In this document: positions 1-5,908 of the stretch, piece after piece
Layout: every line of letters starts with the position of its first letter
Numbering within the stretch: position 1 is the stretch's first letter
Origin: Candidatus Woesearchaeota archaeon UBA153
GTDB lineage: Archaea > Nanobdellota > Nanobdellia > Woesearchaeales > UBA525
NCBI GenBank assembly: GCA_002503705.1
Contig: DASH01000008.1
Location: 1 to 14,173, forward strand
DNA length: 14,173 nt
Reading direction: 5' to 3'
Translations under genes and position numbers: made by a program
The notes under the pieces: model-generated
The model's input: the letters and a program-made list of their open reading frames with translations, nothing else
Database searches by the model: none
Told to the model about the DNA's origin: nothing

Positions 1-1
1 C

Positions 2-853
2 TTACTTAATTAAGACAATACCGATTTTTGGCATGAACTTGTCAAGGTTATTAAAGTATATCGTTGAAGTAAGATTTTCTCGTTTTGTCATCCAATAAGA
101 AGGCGTAATGCCTACGCCGTCGACGACAATAATTCTCTTGGCGTTTTGTAGTAGAGCCAGATATTTGCTTTCGAATCGTCTGAATCCTCGGCACCAGTAG
201 GCTGGCTTCTTGTCATAGGATACTTCTTCATTGGCGATGAAAACATAGAGTGTGTTCTCTAGTGTTTCCGGATGCAAAAGAATGTTTGCCATGAGTATGG
301 CCACGCCGGATGCATTATCCCATGCCCCTGTTAAGATGCTATCATAATGTGCAAAACAGATAATCGCTGGGTTTTTTCTATTACCGACGAGAACATTTCT
401 AGCAACGTATATTGTTGGCTGTATGTCTACCAACCCCTTTACTTCTTTGGCCTTGAGAATCTTTTCTATGTTTTTGTTGGCGATAGCAATCGCAGGATGA
501 TGATAGAATGAAGCACAGGAAATTCCACGACAATAAGGATTGAAATTGATATTGTAAGGGATTTGGTCCTCTTCTATGTCGCTAATCGAACTAATGACGT
601 TGTTCTTGTCAGGAATTCTCCCGCTCACAAAGCATGTGCTTTTACAAGGAATCCTTTTTCCGTCCGCTGTTAATATGGCTAGTTTTTCTACTGGCACAGT
701 AGTCTTGAATTTATGGGTGGAGAACGAGATATTCTGTTCTTGCAGAAAGGTTTCCAAGAAGTCGGCCGTCTTTATTTCGCCAAAATGTTGCCGTGGGGAA
801 AACCGAATTATTCTCCTGATAAAGTCTATGTGATCGAAGGTTGTAATGGACAT
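2..853 (-). CDS. M28-family zinc peptidase-like protein, C-terminus atypical
   Basis: Likely a metallo-aminopeptidase of the M28 fold, or a derivative of one. In numbering from an upstream GTG (859) the protein is 285 aa; from ATG 853 it is 283 aa. With the 285-aa numbering, visible M28 landmarks are CFAHYDS (zinc ligand H171, D173), AWDNASGVA (bridging D181), IANEE (general base E211 and ligand E212) and VVDGVG (ligand D247). The usual last zinc-ligand histidine is not seen in the short C-terminal tail, which ends about 38 residues after D247, so the enzyme may be truncated or have one altered metal site. There is no signal peptide or membrane segment. ATG 853 is preferred because a CTTTAAG box at 878-884 lies about 27 bases upstream (leaderless); GAGGTGA sits right before it and contains the alternative GTG. 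The gene is clearly more AT-rich than the rest of the window, hinting at a different origin. Confidence 0.75.
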   Translation of the reverse strand: MSITTFDHIDFIRRIIRFSPRQHFGEIKTADFLETFLQEQNISFSTHKFKTTVPVEKLAILTADGKRIPCKSTCFVSGRIPDKNNVISSISDIEEDQIPYNINFNPYCRGISCASFYHHPAIAIANKNIEKILKAKEVKGLVDIQPTIYVARNVLVGNRKNPAIICFAHYDSILTGAWDNASGVAILMANILLHPETLENTLYVFIANEEVSYDKKPAYWCRGFRRFESKYLALLQNAKRIIVVDGVGITPSYWMTKRENLTSTIYFNNLDKFMPKIGIVLIK

Positions 854-929
854 ATTCACCTCAAAGAACAGGTCGTTCTTAAAGTTATTTCTTTTTCAGA
901 TTTTTTCTAAATGAGAAAAATGAGAACAT

Positions 930-1118
930 TCACAACAGAAGATTGCTGAAATATTCTTCTTTCTCTGGTTCTTCGCGGATCATCTTTTCGATGATTGCCT
1001 GGCGCATGTATGTGCTGACGCTCACGCAGTCGTCGGTCTGTTTGCGGAGTTCTGTCCAGAGTTTGTTGGGGCAGAAGAAGCTGCGTCGTTCGCCGCGTAG
1101 CATTTCGAATTCGTTCAT
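930..1118 (-). CDS. Small ribbon-helix-helix-like protein (62 aa)
   Basis: Probable DNA-binding regulator. The 62-aa protein has the pattern of an RHH (CopG/Arc) fold: a short strand (RRSFFCP), then helix 1 (KLWTELRKQTDD), a turn with VSVSTYMR, and helix 2 (QAIIEKMIREE), followed by an acidic tail. The start ATG overlaps the stop of the upstream 59-aa gene in an ATGA, and AAGGTG lies 8 bases before it, so the pair is translationally coupled. Family assignment is from the motif layout only; the DNA target and role are unknown. It could belong to the recombinase-bearing element on its other side or regulate the M28 gene downstream. Confidence 0.6.
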   Translation of the reverse strand: MNEFEMLRGERRSFFCPNKLWTELRKQTDDCVSVSTYMRQAIIEKMIREEPEKEEYFSNLLL

Positions 1119-1294
1119 CGGTTCTGCACCTTTTCGAGTATCTTGTCAATCTTTTCATCTAGCGTCTTGTTTCTGAAGAGTGTGGTGCGAGCGTATTCTG
1201 ATTTCTTGCTGAGCCCGGCTTGTGCGGTGCGTTCTGCGAGGACGCGGTCTTGCTCTTCGGTGATTCTGATGACGAGCATCTTTGTTTTGACCAT
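1115..1294 (-). CDS. Small RHH/CopG-like protein (59 aa)
   Basis: A short gene found by reading the minus strand. It runs from ATG 1294 to a TGA at 1115-1117 and encodes 59 aa. The sequence begins MVKTKMLVIRITEEQD and continues through AGLSKKSEYARTTLF to a lysine-rich helix (DEKIDKILEKVQNR). A strand (KMLVIRIT), helix (EEQDRVLAERTAQAG), S-x-S turn and helix is the typical layout of RHH proteins, including MobC-like accessory and CopG-type repressors. Its stop overlaps the start of the next RHH gene by 4 bp (ATGA), so both are read from one mRNA. No clear Shine-Dalgarno is seen. A 6-bp inverted repeat (CTAGGA/TCCTAG) lies immediately upstream and could be its operator. The exact family is uncertain. 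Confidence 0.65.
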   Translation of the reverse strand: MVKTKMLVIRITEEQDRVLAERTAQAGLSKKSEYARTTLFRNKTLDEKIDKILEKVQNR

Positions 1295-1295
1295 A

Positions 1296-1319
1296 CTAGG
1301 AGCATAGTTGCCATCCTAG
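1296..1319. promoter_or_regulatory. Inverted repeat, candidate operator of the RHH pair
   Basis: CTAGGA (1296-1301) and TCCTAG (1314-1319) form a perfect 6-bp inverted repeat with a 12-bp spacer. It starts 2 bp upstream of the first RHH gene's start codon. RHH repressors bind short symmetric sites, so self-regulation is a reasonable inference. A second repeat, GTACC/GGTAC (1356-1360/1368-1372), lies further upstream. Confidence 0.35.
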
Positions 1320-1393
1320 AAGAGGCGTTAGGCCACCCAATCGTAGGCCGAGAGGGTACCGTTTTTGGGTACACATAGCGTTCGTCCTACATA

Positions 1394-1529
1394 CTCCGAG
1401 GCTGCCTTTTTAAAGGTCGGAGCTAGTTGTCGACGGTGAAGCAAGTGTCACAGGCGCGTGGTTGTCGTCTCGAAAATATCCATTTCAGTCCGACTCTGTT
1501 TATAAACCATCCCTCCCTGTCACCGTCGA
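1394..1529. repeat. Nested inverted repeats upstream of the recombinase
   Basis: The 248-bp gap before the recombinase holds CTCCGA (1394-1399) / TCGGAG (1417-1422) around an A/T core CCTTTTTAAAGG (1405-1416). It also holds a perfect 10-bp inverted repeat, TCGACGGTGA (1430-1439) / TCACCGTCGA (1520-1529). The second arm falls at the expected transcription start of the recombinase, so it may be a regulator or recombinase-arm binding site. Function is inferred from position only. Confidence 0.45.
1499..1506 (+). promoter_or_regulatory. TATA box of the recombinase gene
   Basis: TTTATAAA at 1499-1506 predicts a transcription start near 1529, about 14 bases before ATG 1543. This decides the start in favour of 1543 over the in-frame TTG at 1462, which lies upstream of the box. 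Confidence 0.6.
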
Positions 1530-1542
1530 GAGAGCGAACCCT

Positions 1543-2739
1543 ATGACCAAATTTGACCCGCACGGGCACGAGCGCAGCTACCGGGGCTGGAAAGCCAAAG
1601 GAATGCCCTTGGAAGGCGTCACAGAGGCCAATGCCGCGCTCATTCGCCAGTACCTCGAGGATATGGAGATCGGCGCGAACGTGGGCCCTGGCAGCAAGCG
1701 TGGCGCCCGGGGATGGGCCCGGCTCCGGAACGTCAAAAGCAAGCTTCAGAGCATGACGCTCGAGATGCAGGAGAGCATGCACATGTACTCGTGGGCCGAC
1801 TTGGAGGACAAAGAACGCGACCTCTTGCTTCTCGTTCAGCGTATCCGGGAAGGCCGCGTCCGTTCTCGCCGACAGCCTGGCGAGGTGCTTACTGCCGCTG
1901 GGAACTTCGTCAAAGCCCTCAAGTCGTTCTGGCACTGGTATCAGCGCGTGCAGCGCAAGCAAGGCCGTGACGTCAAGGACGTCACGATCGATATGGATGG
2001 GCGGGACGCCAAGCCGAAATTCAACTACTTCACCATCGACGATCTCAAGAAGCTCTATGACGCCGCAAAGCCGGACTACCGCGTCCTCATGATGTTCCTC
2101 TTTGATACGGGCATACGGGCGCCGACCGAGCTCATGAACGTGCGCGTGAACGATCTCGAGTGGAGTTCGAAGAACAAGATCTACACGCTCTCCATCAGGG
2201 AGGAGACGAGCAAGACGTTCGGTCGCCGGATCAAGCTCATGCTGTGCAGCGACCTCCTGCGAGCGCATATCGAGCTGCGCAACTTGAAACCGACTGATTA
2301 CATCTTCACGAAGACGCCGCAGCGCGTCAACCAGTACCTCAAACGCCTCGCCTACAAGACCATCGGCATCGGGACGAAAGTCAACAATGGTGAGTATGAC
2401 ATCAAGGATGGCTTGACGCTCTACGACTTCCGACACAGCAGCGCGTGCTACTGGCTCATCCGGTACAAGAGTGAGTCCGCGCTCAAGTACCGTTTCGGCT
2501 GGAAGAAGAGCGACATGATCCACTATTACACCGAGCTTCTCGGCATGCACGACACGATCCAAGAGGACGACCTCTACGTGGACGTCACGAAGACCGAGCT
2601 CGAGCAGCAGATCAGCCAGAAAGGCAAGGATATTGAGCTCCTCCAAGAGCAACTCAAAGACCAGGAGCAGAAGATGAAGGACATCATGGAGCTCCTCAAG
2701 ACCTTGCAGCTCGAGAAGATCGCCCAGGAGCAACGATGA
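1543..2739 (+). CDS. Tyrosine recombinase/integrase, archaeal type, with coiled-coil tail
   Basis: A site-specific DNA recombinase of 398 aa. Catalytic-domain landmarks are the box I arginine in DTGIRAPTEL (R192), a beta-hairpin lysine in ETSKTFGRR (K224), box II LYDFRHSSAC (R297, H298; Y stands where many family members have H), GWKKSD (W320 in the H/W position), and the nucleophile in MIHYYTEL (probably Y329, with Y328 as the alternative). The N-terminal ~150 residues hold basic helices that would form the core/arm-binding region (WHWYQRV at 130-136). Residues ~349-398 are a Glu/Lys/Gln heptad coiled coil, which is not part of the catalytic fold and suggests oligomerisation or a partner protein. 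A TATA box at 1499-1506 supports ATG 1543. The gene marks an integrated element, or a remnant of one, whose ends are not certain; it might instead act in chromosome resolution (Xer-like). Confidence 0.9.
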   Translation: MTKFDPHGHERSYRGWKAKGMPLEGVTEANAALIRQYLEDMEIGANVGPGSKRGARGWARLRNVKSKLQSMTLEMQESMHMYSWADLEDKERDLLLLVQRIREGRVRSRRQPGEVLTAAGNFVKALKSFWHWYQRVQRKQGRDVKDVTIDMDGRDAKPKFNYFTIDDLKKLYDAAKPDYRVLMMFLFDTGIRAPTELMNVRVNDLEWSSKNKIYTLSIREETSKTFGRRIKLMLCSDLLRAHIELRNLKPTDYIFTKTPQRVNQYLKRLAYKTIGIGTKVNNGEYDIKDGLTLYDFRHSSACYWLIRYKSESALKYRFGWKKSDMIHYYTELLGMHDTIQEDDLYVDVTKTELEQQISQKGKDIELLQEQLKDQEQKMKDIMELLKTLQLEKIAQEQR

Positions 2740-2903
2740 ACAATCGTACTACACACTCCGACGAGCATATGTATGCCTGCGCAGCCTCTGCTGTTGTATG
2801 GAACTCGCCGAAGCATACGTTCTCGAACAGAAAAACCGTCTTCTACGTCAATACGGCTGCGCGACCTTGCAAGAGGTCATCGTCAAGCTCGAAGCAACAA
2901 TAA
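2736..2903 (+). CDS. Doubtful 55-aa ORF coupled to the recombinase
   Basis: Its ATG overlaps the recombinase stop (ATGA), and AGGAG lies 5 bases upstream, so initiation here is physically plausible. The 55-aa product is rich in Ser, Thr, Asn and Lys, ends in a serine run and shows no fold or family signal. A different frame over the same DNA (ATG 2798) reads more like a protein, and at most one of the two is likely real. Confidence 0.2.
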   Translation: MNNRTTHSDEHMYACAASAVVWNSPKHTFSNRKTVFYVNTAARPCKRSSSSSKQQ

Positions 2904-2926
2904 AACTTAAAAGCTTCACACCATGA
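2798..2926 (+). CDS. Possible 42-aa helical small protein
   Basis: The ORF starts MELAEAYVLEQKNRL and continues through GCATLQEVIVKLEATIKL. It is helix-prone and has the G/C-ending codons of neighbouring genes. The frame is open back to the recombinase end but has no other good start, and no Shine-Dalgarno is visible. Its stop overlaps the start codon of the membrane-protein gene (ATGA at 2923-2926), which would couple their translation. It may instead be the remnant of a longer gene. No family is recognised. Confidence 0.3.
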   Translation: MELAEAYVLEQKNRLLRQYGCATLQEVIVKLEATIKLKSFTP

Positions 2927-3678
2927 ATGTCAGAAACCCGACGTCACGCCGGGCGGGGCTATTGGAGCTTCCAGAACTCAGTACGGGAGCGCTCATCTTC
3001 TCCATCATCTTTATCATTGTCGTCTTCGGATTGTTCATTGCCTGTATAGTGTATCTCTTTCGCACCCTTGTCTTCCGTTCGTTGAGACTCAAGAAGATCG
3101 TCATCGCGAATGGGGCCTCGTTTACGAAACGGCGAGACTATGATGCTTCGCTCGACTCGTTCACCCTGCTGAAGGATAATCGGGGCCTGTATTTCAAGAA
3201 TCTTGTTACAAAAAAGATTATTGATCTTGAAGTCGAGGCCTTTGATTATGTATTCCTCCGTTGGACGCAATCTTTCATTCCCCAATTCATCTTCGTTTAT
3301 CGCGTCACATGGCGAACGGCAGTTCCAGTATTCTCAATCTTTCCGAGCAGTTTATTGTATCGTCCATCTTTCATGAATTTGTTATCACACCAGAAGGGTT
3401 TTTCTCTTTCAATCCCCGGTCATCAAGCGTTCGCGAAGAAGTATCTTGTCAACGGTAATGAGCGAGAGCTTCGTTCGTTTTTCAATAAAGAATTCATCGT
3501 GCAACTTGAACGCATGAATCCGGACTTCTATTTAGAATCTGACGGTCGGAGTATAATACTCTTCCGCAACTCAGGAAGAAAGAAGATTTTCGGTCGAGGA
3601 GTCACGAAACCGGAAGGAGTACTACTACGGATGCAAGAGCTTGCGACACTAGTAGGTCTTCTCGAGCAGCGCAAATGA
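2923..3678 (+). CDS. Single-pass membrane protein of unknown function
   Basis: A 251-aa protein that I do not recognise. Residues ~24-49 are a strong membrane helix (ALIFSIIFIIVVFGLFIACI and on), preceded by a short Arg-containing N-terminus and followed by basic residues (RSLRLKK). This suggests the C-terminal ~200 residues face the cytoplasm. The soluble part alternates beta-type segments with aromatic and basic patches (FSIFPSSLLYRPSF; SIPGHQAFAKKYLVNG; FYLESDGRSIILFR) and ends in a helix (LLRMQELATLVGLLEQ). This layout recurs in uncharacterised prokaryotic membrane proteins, but no catalytic motif is visible. It lies 6 bp from the convergent cyclophilin gene. The base composition is less GC-rich than most of the window. 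Confidence 0.75.
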   Translation: MNVRNPTSRRAGLLELPELSTGALIFSIIFIIVVFGLFIACIVYLFRTLVFRSLRLKKIVIANGASFTKRRDYDASLDSFTLLKDNRGLYFKNLVTKKIIDLEVEAFDYVFLRWTQSFIPQFIFVYRVTWRTAVPVFSIFPSSLLYRPSFMNLLSHQKGFSLSIPGHQAFAKKYLVNGNERELRSFFNKEFIVQLERMNPDFYLESDGRSIILFRNSGRKKIFGRGVTKPEGVLLRMQELATLVGLLEQRK

Positions 3679-3684
3679 AACTCT

Positions 3685-4137
3685 TCACTCTACGGTCGCT
3701 TTGAGAATCGCCATCTTGGTGAGCGGCCGGTCGTTCCGGTCTCGTGGCGTCTTGACGATTGCGTCGACGACGTCCATGCCCTTGATGATCTTGCCGAACG
3801 TCGGGTGCTTATCGTCCAAGAAATTATTGTTCACCACGTTGAGGAAGAACTGGCTGCCGCCCGTGTTCGGGCCCGCGTTCGCCATGCTGATCGTGCCGCG
3901 ATCATTCTTGTTCCCACGACGGAACTCGTCCTTGATCTTGTAGCCCGGACCGCCGGTCCCGGTGCCGAGCGGGTCGCCGCCCTGCACCATGAAGTTCGGG
4001 ATGACTCGGTGGAAGATCGTGCCGTCGTAGAACCCCTTCTCGACCAAGGTCTTGAAGTTGCCGGCCGTGATCGGCGTGTCCTCGAACAGTTCGATGACAA
4101 CCGCGCCGAGCGTGGTCTCCAGTCGTATGGTGGTCAT
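3685..4137 (-). CDS. Cyclophilin-type peptidyl-prolyl cis-trans isomerase
   Basis: Catalyses cis-trans isomerisation of Xaa-Pro bonds during protein folding. It is cytoplasmic, with no signal peptide, and about 150 aa, the size of a single-domain prokaryotic cyclophilin. The hallmark FHRVIPNFMVQGGD holds the catalytic arginine (R44 from ATG 4137), followed by the active-site Gln, SMANAGPNTGGSQFF and DDKHPTFGKI. The tryptophan that binds cyclosporin in human CypA is Phe here (NNFLDDKH), as in bacterial PpiB-type enzymes. An in-frame GTG at 4144-4146 overlaps the upstream RHH stop and would add three residues; ATG 4137 is taken as the simpler start, though no strong ribosome site is seen. It is the second gene of a two-gene unit after the RHH regulator. 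Confidence 0.95.
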   Translation of the reverse strand: MTTIRLETTLGAVVIELFEDTPITAGNFKTLVEKGFYDGTIFHRVIPNFMVQGGDPLGTGTGGPGYKIKDEFRRGNKNDRGTISMANAGPNTGGSQFFLNVVNNNFLDDKHPTFGKIIKGMDVVDAIVKTPRDRNDRPLTKMAILKATVE

Positions 4138-4142
4138 GGCGT

Positions 4143-4304
4143 TCACATCTGTCCGGTCTCGATGAACTTCTTCATCAAGCGCTCGACGACGATTTGCGGC
4201 GCGTACGTGTGCTGGCTGCAGATGCGCACGAACTGGTCGTACACTTGCTTGTCGATGTAATACTCGATTCTCGCTTTCTGCGGTCCTTTCGGCGTCGAAG
4301 CCAT
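4143..4304 (-). CDS. Small RHH-type DNA-binding protein (53 aa)
   Basis: A probable transcription regulator of 53 aa with an RHH layout. It has a basic N-terminus (STPKGPQK), a strand (ARIEYYID), helix 1 (KQVYDQFVRICSQHT) and helix 2 (APQIVVERLMKKFIET). The start is set at the internal ATG 4304, because AGGGTGA lies 5 bases upstream of it and the TATA box at 4337-4346 puts transcription start near 4315. The more upstream ATG at 4331 would lie above the transcription start. The gene ends 5 bases before the cyclophilin ATG, so the two are co-transcribed; whether it regulates its own unit is not known. Confidence 0.75.
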   Translation of the reverse strand: MASTPKGPQKARIEYYIDKQVYDQFVRICSQHTYAPQIVVERLMKKFIETGQM

Positions 4305-4336
4305 AGGTATCACCCTTTGGGGAGTGTTCATTTCTC

Positions 4337-4346
4337 TTTTATAATA
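4337..4346 (-). promoter_or_regulatory. TATA box of the RHH-cyclophilin unit
   Basis: TATTATAAAA on the minus strand, centred about 37 bases before the chosen start. It predicts an 11-base leader carrying the AGGGTGA ribosome site. Confidence 0.6.
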
Positions 4347-4409
4347 CTGTCGCGTTTTTCCGGGAAATCGCGTTTCAAACGCTCTTTTTTCAGTCTTTCC
4401 GAGAAGACG

Positions 4410-4417
4410 ATTATAAA
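4410..4417 (+). promoter_or_regulatory. Candidate TATA box for the small plus-strand ORF
   Basis: TTATAAAT on the plus strand predicts transcription from about 4440, leading to the GGAGGTGA ribosome site at 4513-4520. The box also reads as ATTTATAA on the minus strand, so its direction is not certain. Confidence 0.35.
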
Positions 4418-4525
4418 TGGGGTGATTCGGCCAGAACTGAACGCTCGTGGTCGGTCTCGAAGCGACGGGAACCTCTCGCTCGATGATTCATGACGATGTG
4501 AGCAGAACACTCGGAGGTGAAGCTC

Positions 4526-4696
4526 GTGATTCCGAACACGAAACATTTGTTGCACGAAAATATGACGTTACTGAGAACGCCGCGCTTTGCGAGTGGACGT
4601 CTGCGTGCTTGTCAGTCGGTGACGGTGCGCGTCACCGTCACAGTCGCGCGTGTCGTCTCCTCGAGCGTTTTCACGTCGATGACGAGGCCGTCGTAG
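4526..4696 (+). CDS. Possible 56-aa protein with a perfect Shine-Dalgarno
   Basis: GTG at 4526 follows the full anti-SD complement GGAGGTGA (4513-4520) by 5 bases. The same arrangement starts the membrane-protein gene at 7182. The product opens MIPNTKHLLHENMTLLRTPR and has no recognised family. Its last 28 codons run antisense through the 3' end of the lipoprotein gene, which explains the low-complexity Val/Thr stretch there. Either it is a real short gene convergent with the lipoprotein gene, or it is the start of a decayed gene. A TATA-like box lies at 4410-4417, giving a leader of ~85 bases. Confidence 0.35.
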   Translation: MIPNTKHLLHENMTLLRTPRFASGRLRACQSVTVRVTVTVARVVSSSVFTSMTRPS

Positions 4697-5076
4697 TAGA
4701 CCTTGAATGTGCCGGTCACCGTGTAGACTTCTTCACTCGCTTGCTTCGGCGGGAACCAGTCGTACTTCGTCGTCGGCACGCCGACGAGCTCGATGCGTTG
4801 CTGCTCATCATCGACGATGAACCGCGCGTAGACGCCGGCGTTTCCTTGCGCCTTTTTGACGTCATAGATGAGTCGTCCCGTGACGTTCGCGCGCGTCAAC
4901 GAGTACGTTGCAGGGTTGGAGAGGTACTCGTCGAAACGCAGCTTGACCGGGAGTTCTTCCGTGATGGTCCTCGTCACAGGCTCGTCCGGAGTGGAGACGT
5001 CGTTCTCCGGCAACGGTTCCACTCTCGCACAACTCACGACGAGAACAATCAGGAGGAAAGCCCACCACAGTTTCAT
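4612..5076 (-). CDS. Lipoprotein with OB-fold-like domain
   Basis: An exported, membrane-anchored protein of 154 aa. The N-terminus is a signal peptide (MKLWWAFLLIVLVVSC) with a lipobox ending at C16, followed by a flexible acidic/proline segment (17-45). The remaining ~110 residues are beta-rich: FDEYLSNPATYSLTRANVTGRL, then VYARFIVDDEQQRIELVGV, and TVTGTFKVYYDGLVIDVKTLE. These resemble the strand order of small OB-fold domains found in archaeal lipoproteins. The ligand is unknown. The TATA box GTTAAAAA at 5099-5106 sits 26 bases before the ATG, so the mRNA is leaderless and separate from the export-protein gene upstream. A 9-bp hairpin lies in the last codons (4619-4641). Confidence 0.75.
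   Translation of the reverse strand: MKLWWAFLLIVLVVSCARVEPLPENDVSTPDEPVTRTITEELPVKLRFDEYLSNPATYSLTRANVTGRLIYDVKKAQGNAGVYARFIVDDEQQRIELVGVPTTKYDWFPPKQASEEVYTVTGTFKVYYDGLVIDVKTLEETTRATVTVTRTVTD
4619..4641. repeat. Hairpin at the 3' end of the lipoprotein gene
   Basis: GTGACGGTG (4619-4627) and CACCGTCAC (4633-4641) form a perfect 9-bp stem with a 5-base loop. It lies within the codons for the repeated Thr-Val tail and ends 5 bp inside the stop. It could slow or end transcription from either side, but it may simply reflect the repetitive coding. Confidence 0.4.
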
Positions 5077-5098
5077 GCTACCCGGGATGTTCCCCGTG

Positions 5099-5106
5099 TT
5101 TTTAAC
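5099..5106 (-). promoter_or_regulatory. TATA box of the lipoprotein gene
   Basis: GTTAAAAA on the minus strand, 26 bases upstream of ATG 5076. It is consistent with a leaderless transcript and lies in the 36-bp gap after the export-protein stop. Confidence 0.55.
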
Positions 5107-5112
5107 TTTTCT

Positions 5113-5613
5113 CTAGAATATCGCGTTCAGACCGAGCGTCAACGCGAGGACTGCGACGCCCGCGAGGAGGACGCCGAGGAGACTGGCGAGGAGGACTTTC
5201 CGGTGGCTCATGCCGAGGCCGTACGCGGCCAACGTGCCTGTGTAGACGCCGGTGCCGGGGAGCGGGGTGCCGATGAAGACTGCCAAGCCGAGCCAGCCAT
5301 ACTTATCCATCTTCGGTTTGAGCTTCAACTGTGCTTTCGCCACTCTCTTCTCGTAGAACCTCCCGAACCAATGCCAGCGCTTCACGAGGAACCGTTTGCT
5401 GAACTCCAGCAACGGGTACAGCCACACGGCGACGAGGAAGTTCGTGATGACGCAGACGAGGAAAACGGGCCACGGGCTCAACCCGTAACCGCCGAACTCG
5501 CCGAGCAACGGGATCGTGACAGAACCCGTAAGGACGCCCACCGGGATGGCGAGGCGCAGTTCAACGACGGGAATCATCGAGATGATCGCTACGACGAGCC
5601 ACGGGGAGAGCAT
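5113..5613 (-). CDS. Small multidrug-export-type membrane protein (PF06695-like)
   Basis: An integral membrane protein of 166 aa. It carries the two signatures I associate with the putative small multi-drug export family: PVVELRLAIPVG at the end of the first helix (15-26), and GTPLPGTGVYTGTLAAYGLG (115-134). Helices are near residues 4-27, 48-70, 106-130 and 139-163, with a basic, aromatic cytoplasmic loop (FLVKRWHWFGRFYEKR) in the middle. The family's transport role is only putative and its substrate is unknown. The start is set at ATG 5613 because a TTATTTTATA box (5635-5646) lies ~26 bases upstream; the longer in-frame extension to 5688 would run through this promoter and into the relE end. 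Confidence 0.85.
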   Translation of the reverse strand: MLSPWLVVAIISMIPVVELRLAIPVGVLTGSVTIPLLGEFGGYGLSPWPVFLVCVITNFLVAVWLYPLLEFSKRFLVKRWHWFGRFYEKRVAKAQLKLKPKMDKYGWLGLAVFIGTPLPGTGVYTGTLAAYGLGMSHRKVLLASLLGVLLAGVAVLALTLGLNAIF

Positions 5614-5634
5614 GGTGCTCTGGTCTGGCGAGGA

Positions 5635-5646
5635 GTATAAAATAAC
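5635..5646 (-). promoter_or_regulatory. TATA box of the export-protein gene
   Basis: AGTTATTTTATA-type A/T box on the minus strand, centred ~26 bases before ATG 5613, in the gap after the relE stop codon. It indicates a leaderless mRNA independent of relBE. Confidence 0.55.
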
Positions 5647-5656
5647 TTCGGAAATA

Positions 5657-5908
5657 TCAGCGTCCGTAAACGTTCTTCCGGTGGCCAATCAATCGAATCT
5701 CGAGAAGTTCGTTTTTGTCGTCGATGTCTGCGATGACGCGATACTCGCCGACGCGGAGCTTGAATTCTGGTCGCCCTTCCAGCCGTTCGAAATAACGGTG
5801 CGGATCTCTCTTCGCCCGGTGAATCTTCAAGAATATCCTCTGGCCGATGTTCTTCGGGAGCCTCGTCAAGAACTTCGCCGCTTCGCTATCAAAACGAATC
5901 TCATACAT
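5657..5908 (-). CDS. relE: RelE-family mRNA interferase toxin
   Basis: The toxin half of a type II toxin-antitoxin pair; RelE enzymes cut mRNA in the ribosomal A site. The 83-aa length is typical. The family core is clear: MYEIRFDSEAAKFLTRLP at the N-terminus, then RLEGRPEFKLRVGEYRVIADID, and the C-terminal IGHRKNVYGR. Likely active residues are R52, R57, H76, R77 and Y81, all present, so the toxin looks intact. The ATG at 5908 lies inside the end of the antitoxin gene (8-bp overlap), the usual arrangement that ties toxin synthesis to antitoxin translation. A longer in-frame extension upstream is out-of-frame antitoxin coding and is not used. Confidence 0.92.
   Translation of the reverse strand: MYEIRFDSEAAKFLTRLPKNIGQRIFLKIHRAKRDPHRYFERLEGRPEFKLRVGEYRVIADIDDKNELLEIRLIGHRKNVYGR

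Noticed and set aside
1159..1374. 71-aa minus ORF over the first RHH gene
   Set aside because: Out of frame with the 59-aa RHH gene; Ser/Pro/Arg composition typical of a shadow frame.
1423..2733. 436-aa minus-strand ORF antisense to the recombinase
   Set aside because: It mirrors the recombinase codons in a GC-rich gene; it has repetitive Leu/Val/Asp/Arg composition and no motif, while the plus strand has a complete catalytic set.
4436..4500. C/D-box guide RNA (ATGATT, ATGACGA, CTGA near-matches)
   Set aside because: No complete C and D box pair with proper spacing and no internal C'/D' pair.
4447..5640. 397-aa plus-strand ORF
   Set aside because: It runs antisense through the lipoprotein and export-protein genes and has Arg/Glu/Asp shadow composition; only the separate 4526 frame has a ribosome site.
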